From NCBI RefSeq assembly GCF_905475345.1, contig NC_066595.1, forward strand, positions 5,518,501 to 5,582,500: a DNA stretch of 64,000 nt, in the 5' to 3' direction. This stretch comes from Vespula vulgaris (lineage: Eukaryota; Arthropoda; Insecta; Hymenoptera; Vespidae). Position 1 is the stretch's first letter. Each line of letters begins with the position of its first letter. Position numbers and translations under genes: made by a program. Of the stretch, positions 35,427 through 41,665 are shown in pieces. Below the pieces are notes generated by a model that worked only from the letters and a program-made list of their open reading frames with translations, did not search any database and was not told the DNA's origin.

Positions 35427-36103
35427 AAACATACCAGTATATTTATAACGATACTGAAAAATCTATTAGTTTTATGTACTGATACTGAAACCAGGCATCT
35501 TTATTTATAACGAAACTTTTATAAAATTTTATTTTTTAATTTAGTAGTTCATTTCAATTTTTGTCTTTCATTCAAGATGGAAGATAATGAATGCATTTTC
35601 GATATTTGATGCAATTTAATATAATTAGACTGTAAGAAAAAAAATCGCACGGTTAAAAGGTTGGAAAACGCTCATCTAGATAATCCAATTGCAAGCTTCA
35701 AGCTTACCGTTAATGTTTTCTTTATAAATTTCAAATAATTTAAAAATAATATCTTATCGAATATAATAATCATATAACAAATCTATATAACAAATCGAAT
35801 AGCGATACGAACTTTTGTGGAACAAGTCAATAACATTTTAAGGATAGAAATATGTTAAAGACGGAGAGATTAAATCGATATATCGAAAGATTTTTTTAAA
35901 AAGAGATAATTTTTCTACCAGAAACCTTCCCTTCTTTTTCTCAAGTTTTAAATAATTCCAAAAGTAAATAAAACTCTCGAGACATTTTTTACCTTGTTAA
36001 TTTGTCGTTGAAGTTTCGTGATCGTTGCGCGATCTCGTTGAGAGACGAGTCGTTCCGCTTGCAGCGCCCGTTCCAATTCGTGAACTCGCTCCTCGAGGCT
36101 CTC
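4385..36103 (-). CDS. NCKAP5: NCKAP5/NCKAP5L-like coiled-coil protein, spliced gene model (5' end missing)
   Basis: Gene-level entry. Minus-strand exons in transcript order: 35993-36103, 16511-16644, 14411-14501, 12461-12709, 11665-11935, 10795-11293, 9942-10237, 9023-9401, 8070-8365, 7346-7579, 6744-6894, 4385-4464. All have GT/AG borders. Every junction agrees in phase except 9942/9401. About 930 codons are covered. Assignment rests on the order and spacing of N-terminal helices matching vertebrate NCKAP5 as I recall it: a helix ending in ARMEES..LLQ (human SRMEETVRNLLQ), then QYERCLDDVANQVV (human QYERCLDEVANQVV), then a REE..LEAQNRALSGLL helix (human LEQQNRTLSILF). Vertebrate members bind Nck (NCKAP5) or act at microtubule plus ends and centrosomes (NCKAP5L/Cep169); the same role here is inference. 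The insect protein is shorter than human NCKAP5 (over 1,900 residues) because the tail is shorter. No SxIP EB1-binding motif was seen. Confidence 0.88.
4465..6743 (-). other. Intron between exon 11 and exon 12a
   Basis: AT-rich, about 2.3 kb, with no repeat longer than short A/T runs and no further exon recognised. Two GATTAAATATGT copies sit about 50 bp apart near 5670-5720. Confidence 0.7.
6744..6894 (-). CDS. NCKAP5: Exon 11: Ser cluster and basic HRLHRYRRQKK; last exon shared by both C-termini
   Basis: 151 nt, phase 0 to 1. Acceptor TTTCTCTTCAG|GCC, donor CAAAAGAAAG|GTACAC. It encodes ARANLLDVMLASSESSSATS, a Ser/Gly stretch, DSGDEPPDYRHLHRLHRY and RRQKK. The basic end could be a membrane, microtubule or nuclear-localisation patch. 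Its phase-1 end (G) fits both candidate terminal exons, 4385-4464 and 2765-3123. Confidence 0.85.
7346..7579 (-). CDS. NCKAP5: Exon 10: conserved-looking KDVIDELNRMIRKGE helix and Cys cluster
   Basis: 234 nt, phase 0 to 0, 78 codons. Acceptor GTTTCGTCAG|GTT, donor GATCCTAAG|GTATAC. It begins VSPARAPLLVEGRDRSLSFH, then ERATSKDVIDELNRMIRKGE, QVALEKLDLACCCPTGWVHV and ERDIDFTDPK. The even, non-repetitive composition suggests a folded or ligand-binding segment within an otherwise disordered tail. The CCC-P-T-G-W motif is unusual; no metal-site pattern is complete. Confidence 0.88.
8070..8365 (-). CDS. NCKAP5: Exon 9: acidic, Pro-containing disordered region
   Basis: 296 nt, phase 1 to 0. Acceptor AATATATTTTCAG|AAA, donor AGCACGGTT|GTGAGT. 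It encodes ENPGNRSECAVEGSSIGTER, then Ser-Glu-Asn-rich sequence, VNNEDDPLEQIAVPPLPTED, and ATSSTPSTV at the end. VPPLPTEDR contains a PxxP core that could in principle bind an SH3 domain. That would suit a Nck-associated protein but is inference. No globular fold is suggested. Confidence 0.85.
8464..8980. repeat. Three diverged tandem units in the exon 8-9 intron
   Basis: Units start near 8470, 8660 and 8808. Each begins with an A/T-rich lead, then ATTCTTAA..TAAGA/AGGA-type sequence, then GA(G/C)A..TTTGAAAATAATAT-type sequence, then CTTTTTCTT..AAAGAAAAAA and GATAATGACAAAGA(T/C)AAA. The first unit is enlarged by a (TA)20 tract at 8529-8568. They form most of the intron and are diverged enough to be old. 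No coding potential. Confidence 0.6.
9023..9401 (-). CDS. NCKAP5: Exon 8: Ser-rich region with DFYRLVKFESTKSLAS
   Basis: 379 nt, phase 0 to 1. Acceptor CTATGATAG|GTC (in-frame TAG just before it, so the frame must start here or later), donor ATTGAAG|GTAATT. It encodes VALLMDTRTAGPWPYASSPG, a Ser-rich stretch, then IGTDFTRDFYRLVKFEST and KSLASTSSRSGKPPTDREQA, then a short helix LQSVLSFIAEQQMYLAELP. The mix of Ser-rich linkers and short helical motifs is what the NCKAP5 tail would be expected to show. Confidence 0.87.
9454..9947 (-). promoter_or_regulatory. Long-range intronic RNA stem spanning the exon 7 donor
   Basis: On the minus-strand transcript the arm at 9913-9947 (TACAGGGTTAGTCACGGAAT and onward) is nearly reverse-complementary to the arm at 9454-9488. 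I count 28 of 35 positions paired, including a run of ten consecutive pairs (GGAATTGAAA). The first arm contains the last five bases of exon 7 (ACAGG) and the whole donor GTTAGT. The second arm ends about 50 nt before the exon 8 acceptor. The loop is about 425 nt. Confidence 0.6.
9574..9603 (+). repeat. (TTTA)n microsatellite inside the looped intron
   Basis: About seven ATTT units in the loop between the two arms of the 9454/9947 stem. Confidence 0.92.
9942..10237 (-). CDS. NCKAP5: Exon 7: acidic segment with conserved-looking LEDWSFSLSTEDL
   Basis: 296 nt, phase 2 to 1 with the donor chosen as TTACAGG|GTTAGT. Acceptor TATTGTTCAG|ATT. It encodes LDDSRSAQQHRDLLELEYDR, then AELEDWSFSLSTEDLVQ, an acidic middle, and ends GGELVQFLDFALQ. 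With this donor the phase does not fit exon 8 (phase 0). A weaker phase-0 donor TTG|GTACAA (exon end 9970) would fit but drops the last nine residues. The donor lies inside a long-range RNA stem (see 9454-9947). Confidence 0.82.
10570..10601 (+). repeat. (ATCA)8 microsatellite
   Basis: Perfect tetranucleotide run in the exon 6-7 intron. Confidence 0.94.
10795..11293 (-). CDS. NCKAP5: Exon 6: acidic, Ser-rich region with DEGYSTMSSDVQ motif
   Basis: 499 nt, phase 1 to 2, the largest coding exon. Acceptor TTGTTATTTCAG|GTC, donor TGGCTCAG|GTTCGT. The first half is low-complexity Gly/Ser/Glu. A distinctive block NRDEGYSTMSSDVQGEG follows, then an Asp/Glu-rich stretch, then a hydrophobic segment DPDVLFLPLNLTLGINPRHS and a Ser/Leu stretch ending EYVQQWLR. 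The DEGYSTMSSDVQ block has the look of a conserved short linear motif with a candidate phosphotyrosine or phosphoserine site; its function is not known to me. Confidence 0.88.
11665..11935 (-). CDS. NCKAP5: Exon 5: second conserved helix and start of disordered tail
   Basis: 271 nt, phase 0 to 1. Acceptor ATTTCTTTCAG|GGT, donor ACTCTAG|GTATTA. It opens GFREEIGALQRRIREL, then EAQNRALSGLLAQAAS. This is the counterpart of the human DLREEC..L..RVFDLE.QN..LS.LF helix that directly follows ..QK, so exons 4 and 5 together reproduce the most conserved core of the family. The rest (SPGSPTELIQNILEAGPAAL and on to KCRRNRPTL) leaves the coiled coil. A Leu/Ala-rich amphipathic stretch sits at about residues 40-60 of the exon. 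Confidence 0.92.
12461..12709 (-). CDS. NCKAP5: Exon 4: NCKAP5 family signature helix (YERCLDDVANQVV)
   Basis: 249 nt, phase 0 to 0, 83 codons. Acceptor TGTTGTTTAG|GCA, donor TCTCAAAAG|GTTCAT (GTTCAT is a weak donor). It begins ARVHQYQVQISKLQLENESM, passes through an Ala-rich helix, and ends with QRRQYERCLDDVANQVV and RALLSQK. The last block is nearly identical to human NCKAP5/NCKAP5L QREQYERCLDEVANQVVQAL followed by L-(T/N)-QK (recalled from the family). GC content is well above the surrounding introns. Confidence 0.92.
13538..13569 (+). repeat. (TA)n microsatellite
   Basis: Perfect TA run in the exon 3-4 intron. A shorter degenerate TA tract lies at 13201-13240. Confidence 0.94.
13950..14028 (-). 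mobile_element. Possible hAT-type terminal fragment
   Basis: On the minus strand the sequence starts CAGCGTTTTTCAATCTTTCC, then ATTCTGCGGCATAATGC, and further on has CGCGACCCAATTTTT. This CAG-TTTT-CAA start with a GCGACCCA block resembles hAT MITE ends. A partly similar end (AAAAGGTTGGAAAACGCTC) is at about 35653-35671. No matching 8-bp target duplication was found, so the boundaries are uncertain. Confidence 0.25.
14411..14501 (-). CDS. NCKAP5: Exon 3: coiled-coil continuation
   Basis: 91 nt, phase 2 to 0. Acceptor TTGTATGTCGTAG|GAT, donor TACGAG|GTAAGA. It completes the split Arg and reads RMEESSRGLLQHKQRAEQ, then KQEKTALTLSYE. The RMEES..LLQ piece matches human SRMEETVRNLLQ in the same place, which is one of the clearest signs of family membership. 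Confidence 0.87.
14502..16510 (-). other. Intron between exons 2 and 3
   Basis: GA tract at 14636-14736, TA at 15435-15453, CT at 15757-15789, A-run at 16279-16296. No exon was recognised. Confidence 0.7.
14636..14736 (+). repeat. GA-rich tract in the exon 2-3 intron
   Basis: Imperfect GAGA/GACA with a perfect (GA)n at about 14701-14722. On the gene's strand it is CT-rich and lies 135-235 nt before the exon 3 acceptor. Confidence 0.92.
16511..16644 (-). CDS. NCKAP5: Exon 2: Arg/Glu-rich coiled coil
   Basis: 134 nt, phase 0 to 2. Acceptor TTCTGTCACAG|AGG, donor TTGGCCAG|GTGAGA. It encodes 44 residues beginning REATQRDVERERRQ, then EARLREATAEAERARS and VHHLQRELA, with a split Arg codon. Long uninterrupted helix, over 40 percent charged. 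It corresponds to the human NCKAP5 stretch that reads, from memory, EEERHLRLQSEKRLQEVTLE and continues to the LQQQFSR segment. The alternative first exon at 20195 and the long-isoform exon at 35993 both join here in phase 0, so this is the first exon common to both isoforms. Confidence 0.88.
17423..17496 (+). repeat. Compound (TA)19-(GA)17 microsatellite
   Basis: A perfect TA tract changes directly into a perfect GA tract at 17461. It lies in the intron between the alternative first exon and exon 2. Confidence 0.97.
18456..18503 (+). repeat. (CTTT)n microsatellite
   Basis: Twelve units with one CTGT interruption. Confidence 0.93.
20022..20127 (+). repeat. (GAA)n microsatellite, about 27 uninterrupted units
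   Basis: An uninterrupted GAA run occupies about 20046-20125, preceded by imperfect GAA/GGA and followed by GAC/GAT triplets up to 20180. On the gene's strand it reads (TTC)n and starts about 70 nt downstream of the alternative exon donor at 20194. Confidence 0.95.
20195..20224 (-). CDS. NCKAP5: Alternative first coding exon (MGTSLTKQSR) of a short isoform
   Basis: ATG at 20222-20224 opens ten codons, MGTSLTKQSR, ending at a strong donor AGTAGG|GTGAGT in phase 0. That is the phase required by exon 2 (16511-16644), so the isoform would read ..KQSR-REATQRDVER. The frame stays open upstream to about 20581 but has no other ATG, so ATG 20224 is the only in-frame start. The leader upstream is GC-rich and carries a promoter-like palindrome (see 20430-20480). 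Met-Gly followed by Thr at position 6 fits the general N-myristoylation consensus. This is inference from splice phase and composition; no transcript evidence is available here. Confidence 0.5.
20214..20351 (-). other. Upstream ORF overlapping the alternative start codon
   Basis: An ATG at 20349-20351 opens a 46-codon frame (45 residues, Arg/Asp-rich, beginning MSAQRRTNDDRN) that ends with TAG at 20214-20216. It therefore overlaps the ATG at 20222-20224 in another frame. A start-stop pair ATGTGA also lies near 20250. If the short isoform is transcribed from upstream of 20351, both would reduce initiation at 20224. Confidence 0.35.
21301..21430 (+). repeat. GA-rich tract, followed by CT-rich tract at 21600-21712
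   Basis: Imperfect GAGA/GACA then GAACGA units. The nearby CT-rich stretch makes an imperfect inverted low-complexity pair about 170 bp apart, separated by a GC-richer segment (21430-21600). Confidence 0.88.
28613..28651 (+). repeat. (CT)n microsatellite
   Basis: Perfect CT run of about 19 units. Confidence 0.95.
30187..30229 (+). repeat. (GA)n microsatellite
   Basis: Perfect GA run of about 21 units. A CT run lies 170 bp to the left (30012-30040). Confidence 0.95.
35330..35355 (+). mobile_element. Possible mariner-like inverted-repeat remnant
   Basis: TTGGGTTGTCTGGAAAGTTC followed by GTGCTC directly follows a TA dinucleotide. This resembles terminal repeats of mariner-like elements as I recall them from insects. 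No second terminal repeat and no transposase remnant was found nearby, and a TA microsatellite begins 20 bp further on. At best it is a solo end. Confidence 0.3.
35376..35424 (+). repeat. (TA)n microsatellite, about 24 units
   Basis: Perfect AT dinucleotide run, about 600 bp downstream of exon 1 in transcript order. Confidence 0.97.
35993..36103 (-). CDS. NCKAP5: Exon 1 of recognised long isoform: N-terminal coiled coil
   Basis: 111 nt, phase 0 to 0, 37 codons. Acceptor GTTTCAG|GAG, donor AACAAG|GTAAAA. It encodes a highly charged heptad helix beginning ESLEERVHELERALQAER and ending TKLQRQINK. Its place matches the human NCKAP5 helix that precedes the RLQSEKRLQE-type segment. An in-frame ATG lies 9 nt upstream (36110-36112, Met-Phe-Gln), so this could instead be a first coding exon if transcription began just upstream. 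The good acceptor and the absence of an obvious promoter favour an internal exon with the true N-terminus further to the right. It is separated from exon 2 by a 19.3 kb intron. Confidence 0.8.
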
Positions 36104-39100
36104 CTGAAACATTAACGTCGGTCTTGTGAACACGATAGCGTAACTTTGTCTGCTGTCTTTTCTCTCGACGTCGAAGCGGGAAAGCACTTAAGGAGTTAGC
36201 GTTACCGTTACGATCGACCGTCCCTTCGACTTTAACGGCCAGCCCAATTCAGTCTTTCGCATACTCGTAATGGACGCGAGATAAAACCTCATTAAAAGTG
36301 TTTCCGGGATGAGCATCGTCCTTGAATATAAAAGTGATTACCTTTTTGCTTCTATCTCCTTCTATCTCTCTCGCTTGCTCTCGATTTTTTCTTTTTTCTT
36401 TTTAATTTAATACATCTAGCCCTGGTGTTGATAAAAGAAGGAAAAAGGTGAGCGAGTTCACCTGCCGGTAAATTTGTGGAAATCCGTAGTCGCACTTCCG
36501 TAATCTCCGACTACGCATAGAGCCACGATCTCTTCTTAAAGTTTAAGCTCCGGCTAAGGCAGCTTAAAACTACGCCAACAGGAATTACGTCTCAAATATC
36601 CTGTTGAAAGTTAGAAAGTGACTTTGCTCTTGGCTTTCTAACACGAAAGAGATCCCGTCGGGATCGATTCCTTTCCAATTTGATATTTGTTATATCATAT
36701 TTATTTAGTAATTTGCTTTTTATTCGTGTAAACTGAAATAACAACAATCGCGTAATATTATACGTTTGAAATGTTTTTTTAATAGAAAATATATCCTACA
36801 ATTTCGTAATCTCTTTTTTACGTATTTGGACGTATTAAGTTTTGCGTGTTTGTGGATTACGCTTGCGCGCTTTAAGAATGAGATTCTCAAATTGTTCTGT
36901 AGTATACTAAATATATATCAAAATAATAAATTATATACTATAATAAATAGGATGGTTTGATAAAAAAATTACGGCGATGATCAAACTTCAATATTTTTAT
37001 ATTTACATTAATTGATTATTAGCATATATTATTTTAGCCGACACATAGTTAAATAGCCGTGTATGTATGATCGTATTACTCAAAGGGTTAAGATTCAAGA
37101 AGAGCCCTTTCATATGCCAGGTCACGTAGTCACCTCTTTCGAGTCTCCCACCTCAGTTTCTATTGTTTGTTCACCGTTCACGCTTCGTTGCGAGAATATT
37201 ATCGATAACGAAAATAACCAAGTCGATCGAACAGTCGAAATGTTTGAATTTTCTCTCGAAAGAGATGTGAAATTTCGGATGAGTAGAGAAGTACGTTGGA
37301 AGAAGCAGTGAGCTACTCTTTTGGAGCAGGCACTTCGTATCGTGAAGCTTCTACAATTATAACAAGCAGCTGCTGTGTAACCAGCACTTGGCTTGCACCC
37401 TTCTATGTGGACGTCAAGGGTGCGTCGTGTAGGCTTTATATACTTGATATATATATATATATGCACACATATGTATACATACATACGTACGTATATATCT
37501 ACTATCCATTGGAAGGACCCATAGAATTAGTACGGGGACTCGCGGGACGTCATTTAAAGTACGGACCTGCCACGATGAGCCCACTCTATATGCAGAGATT
37601 CCGTTAAATTGCAAACGGCCATTTTCCAAAGAGGGAGCTTCAAAGACACGAGAACGGTAGTAGTACAGTCTTCCAATGTTTACTACGTTGGCTTTGAATG
37701 AATTGGCTTCGACAATTAACTCGATTCAGAAGTCATCCTTTTTTAATTAAAACGATTATTCATAAAACTAAATTAGAATGATTATATAAATAATTGTAAT
37801 AACGATAAAAAGGGATCGTTATCTGTTGTATCATTTAAAAATAATGAATTTGGAATAATTGAATTAAATAATTCTTATTTAACAGTAATAGTTGTTAATA
37901 GTAATAAATATGTTGTTATTTATTAATAATTTAATTATAACTTTCTTTTCCAATTTTATGCTCTTTTCTTTTGTTCCTTTTTTAATTTAAATTTTCTACA
38001 CTAAGAACGCAAAGTAAGTTAAACATTTGAAAAATCGAAAAATGCTGAGTTAAACTCACGCACAACAATCGAGAACCCTCGTGTTTGGCTCGCCTCGTTC
38101 CTTTCTTTTCCCTCTTTTCGCCAATTTCCCGGCTATTCATCTTCGTTTACCCTCGAAAATCGTTTCAACCGTCTCTTTTTACATTCTCTCTTTTCGTCGC
38201 AGGATGAAGCCAACTTCGTCGTGAGAAAAATAAAAATAAAAATATAAATATAAATATAATGCGTCGATCGCACCCTACCAGAGTGATTATCCGCTAAAAA
38301 CCTTCCCTTCCTTATTTTCTGCATGATCAAAAATAATTTTTCTTTTAACCTTCGGAAAGCTTTTACGCGTATTAGCATTGTATCGTTGAAAACCATTGAA
38401 AAAAAGGGCACGTAAATACGCGTTCCTTTAATCATAAAATTATTAGTTAAGCTGCTTCAGAATGGTGGAACTTGGTTAATTAGACGAATTAAATTCGCGG
38501 ATAAAATCTGAGCGTATATAATACAACATTTTGTAGAATTACCTGCGACTACTTAAATTCTTATTACTCGCATCTTTTTAAATCCTCTTTGCGTAACTTT
38601 GATCCTTGTTGTTAACGTCATCCGTAAGACCACCCTTTGCCATAACACGAACTCGCTTTTAGGGTTATCGTTCTTTTCTGAATAGAACGTCGAACGTTCT
38701 TCAAGCTTTTTTTCCCTTGATATTGATTGGTTTAGGATTTAAATTCAACGTAATTACAAGATAACGACCTATCGAGATAATATTATTTAATATTGTCAAA
38801 TTTAATTTATATTAACTGTAGCATTACATTTTTTATGACATTTGAAATATATCTATTGACATAAATAAATATCAGATATTTTGTAATAAAAACAAAAATT
38901 ATTATATATCCATTTAGATTATTAAAAAAAAAAAAAAAAAAAACATTAAAACGATTTAATCAGGAAAATTTTCGATTCGTTTTTAACACCAGTTAAGAAG
39001 ATACTTGAAATGTTACAATTTCTCGTAAACAACATTTCAAGGAATGTAACTTCTTTCTTTTCTTTCATTTTTTTCATATCCAATGTTCTATCTTCTAGAG

Positions 39101-40257
39101 AATTTTCTATAGATATTGTTCTTCCTACCCTATGTTTTGTATCATGAAAGTACTGTTCTTGGTTTTATGCTAATATAACGCCATGTAACGCACCCTCGTA
39201 GTTGGCACGCATGATGTCTGTACATGATATCTGTTTGCTACCGATGGTACGAGCAAGATAAAAACGCTCACGCGAACGTAATTCGATTTGCTATTTTTTC
39301 GAGGGATGTACATAACACTTTTTTTCTTTCTCTCTCTCTCTCTCTCTTTTTTTATCTATCTATCTACGCATTGGAAATCTCTTGGTCGTGAAAATGAAAT
39401 GATTTACATAGCAATAAACTAACGCTTCTCTATCTATCTGTCTATCTATCTCTATCTCTACCTCTTTCTCTTTCTCTCTCTCTCTCTCTGTGTTCACATC
39501 GAAAAAGGCGTCTGATTTATCCGAGCACTTTCGCCAGGCACTGGACTAATGCCAGGCCGGAAGGTCCATCTAGCCGGAAATCACGCTCATAATTCAGTGC
39601 TCCTCGCGAAAGAGACCATGAAAACGGGTTGGTAGGTGGTTGGTTGGGAGGAAGAGGACGAGAGAAGGTGTGGGTGGGTACACCGACTTTCGTCCTTTCT
39701 CCTCCTCTCTTTCTCTCTCTTTCTCTCTCTCTCTTTTTCTCTTCTATCCTTCCACTCTCATTTGCATAAGGCGGCTTGCGGTTTTGCAAAATCAATTTCA
39801 ACTTTTCCGTCTGGCTTTTAGGTGGCGGTATATTTAAAGGGTCTAGCAGACATGCTCCAAGGTAAAACGATATGTATTTTATTCCGTCGAGGGACATTCT
39901 TATCCGAAAGAATTCGTTTTCGAGATTATTAATGACGACAGTGGACATGGATCGAGAGACATCGTTGAGCAAACGATAATGGTTTTCCCATTGGTATAAG
40001 AAAAATAGAGAGAGAGAAAGATGAGAATAGACAGAAAGACAAGCAGTATGATGGAAAGACAGAGACAGAAACGGAAAAAGAGAATGATAAAAAGAGAAAT
40101 AGATAGATAGAAAAGGAGAGAGAAAGAGACGGATAGAGACATAGGTACAGATAGATAGAAAATGAGAGAGAAAGAAATATGACTGAGAGAGAGGAAGTAT
40201 AGAGAGAGAGAGAGAAAGATAGACATAGACAGAGACGGATAGGCAGAAAGATAGTAC

Positions 40258-40288
<31 letters not shown>

Positions 40289-41483
40289 GTTTAATGCAGA
40301 AATAGATAGAGACGAAGACAAAGAAAGAGACAGACGAACAGGAGAAAAACAGCACAGAGAAAGACAGACTGACTTTGATATAGAGACAGAGATAGAAACA
40401 GTGGAAGAGAGAGAAACAGAGACAAAGACAGACAGATAGAGGAAAAGAGATAAAAACAAAGACAGAGCAAGAGAAAGAGAGAGAATAGAGTATTCTGATT
40501 TGAATCGATTCGAGGAAGGGAAGAAAAAAATGTCGCAGAGATAGGAATCCCTTTTGGCAAGGTTTTGCTTTGTAAAGAAGTCGCGAGAGTAAGGAAAGTA
40601 TTCGAGAAGCGTTCCCAAGAGAATCGATTTTACTGAAGGAGAAAGGAGTGCGAAGGATTTGAAGGAGAAGCGAAGGAACTAAAGATTAGGGCAAAAACCT
40701 TCTCCCTCGATACGCTCCCACGGCAGAGACATTTTAATTTACGTTCCCCTCAGCGCGTTATCGCATCGAATTCCATTTCCACGTGGTTGTACTTGTTTCT
40801 TTTCTTTTCTTTTCTTTTCTGTTCTTTTCTTTCTTTCTTTCTATCTGACTCTTTCTCTCTCTCTCTCTCTCTCTCTTTTTTGATTCGATTGTTCTATCTT
40901 ATTGGACAACGGTCAAGTCGTTCAATAAAAAATTTTCAAAGTTATTCAATACAAATTTGTCTTATATATACATATATAGAGCGATTTATAAAAATGAATT
41001 TCATAATAAATGATATCAAAAAACGAGTGACGTAAAAAAGAAAAGAAGAAAAACTCAATAAAACGAATTGAAAGACAATGATCCATCGATGATTTATTGC
41101 GATTTTATATATCATATAAAATAGTATTAAAGTTTAATAGTATTAAAAATTCATTCTTTAATTATATTTAATAAGTATTAAATATTAAATACAAAAAAAT
41201 ATCGTCGATGAAATAACATTCTTATAGGTATAATAGGGAGAATAGGTGTCACGTTTCTCGAATAAAAACGATCGATGCAGCAGGTGGTAAGAATAAAGTA
41301 GGTAAGAAAAGAGAAAATAAAAAGCAAAAAAGAAGAAAAAACGATAGATCAGACTTCGTTTGGCAGACTTCGTAGAAGTTGGTAAATTTCGTGGTTCGAG
41401 TGCGATGTTTGAACGTGGTTAGAGAGTGGTTCGCCTTTAAGGTGCTGCCCGTCGCAACGGTGAGAGTGGAAGAACAATGAGGG
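36104..41483. other. Upstream intron or 5' flank, proximal part
   Basis: GC-elevated islands at 36180-36660, 37290-37660 and 39500-39960, the last holding an ATTTGCAT octamer at 39760-39767. CT/CTAT repeats at 39320-39490, and the 480-bp purine tract. No minus-strand exon continuing the N-terminus was recognised. Confidence 0.6.
40008..40493 (+). repeat. Approximately 480-bp purine-rich GA/GACA/GATA low-complexity tract
   Basis: Nearly unbroken imperfect GAGA, GACA and GATA units, ending in a perfect (GA)n at about 40259-40283 and continuing as GACAGA/GAAA variants. Translations of either strand give only Ser/Leu/Phe or Arg/Glu runs and are not genes. Confidence 0.95.
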
Positions 41484-41665
41484 ATGGATAAGGGAACGGA
41501 GGGACGTTTTTCGGAAAAGAGGGAAGAGGAGATTCGAGCTATGTCGCGGCTTCTCAGGCTTCTTGCGAAAGACGCAAGGATTCGACGAGAAAGGGTGGAA
41601 GAGCTCGAAGGGTGCCTAATAGAAAACGAAGAGACGGCCTGTCATCGAGACGCAAACCCTTACAG
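41484..41665 (+). CDS. Possible coiled-coil first exon on the opposite strand
   Basis: The ATG at 41484 follows an in-frame TGA (41478-41480). The frame is open for 60 codons to a donor ACCCTTACAG|GTGCTA in phase 2. The peptide begins MDKGTEGRFSEKREEEIRAM, continues SRLLRLLAKDARIRRERVEE and ends LEGCLIENEETACHRDANPY. It is strongly helical and charged, unlike the other open frames in this region, and GC is raised. No partner exon downstream on the plus strand was found. A four-codon upstream ORF (ATG AGG GAT GGA TAA, 41477-41491) overlaps the start. It may be a nested antisense gene, an exon of another gene, or a chance ORF. Confidence 0.35.

Larger units (their letters stand above)
20601..35992 (-). 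other. Remainder of the 19-kb intron between exons 1 and 2
   Basis: Mostly AT-rich with scattered microsatellites. GC-elevated, non-repetitive islands stand out at about 22910-23170, 25060-25350, 25920-26100, 26750-27010, 28340-28560, 29150-29330, 31200-31320, 32020-32280 and 34660-34830. None has splice-bounded coding potential. The islands may hold enhancers. Confidence 0.6.

Noticed and set aside
37122..37484. Minus-strand ORF ending ..TEVGDSKE with a GTGACT donor-like end in phase 0, considered as the exon before 35993-36103
   Set aside because: The acceptor is poor, the start is missing and the peptide does not resemble the NCKAP5 N-terminus. Left unassigned.
39929..40618. 229-codon minus-strand ORF
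   Set aside because: Ser/Leu/Phe translation of the GA/GACA/GATA tract; no start context, splice sites or non-repetitive sequence.
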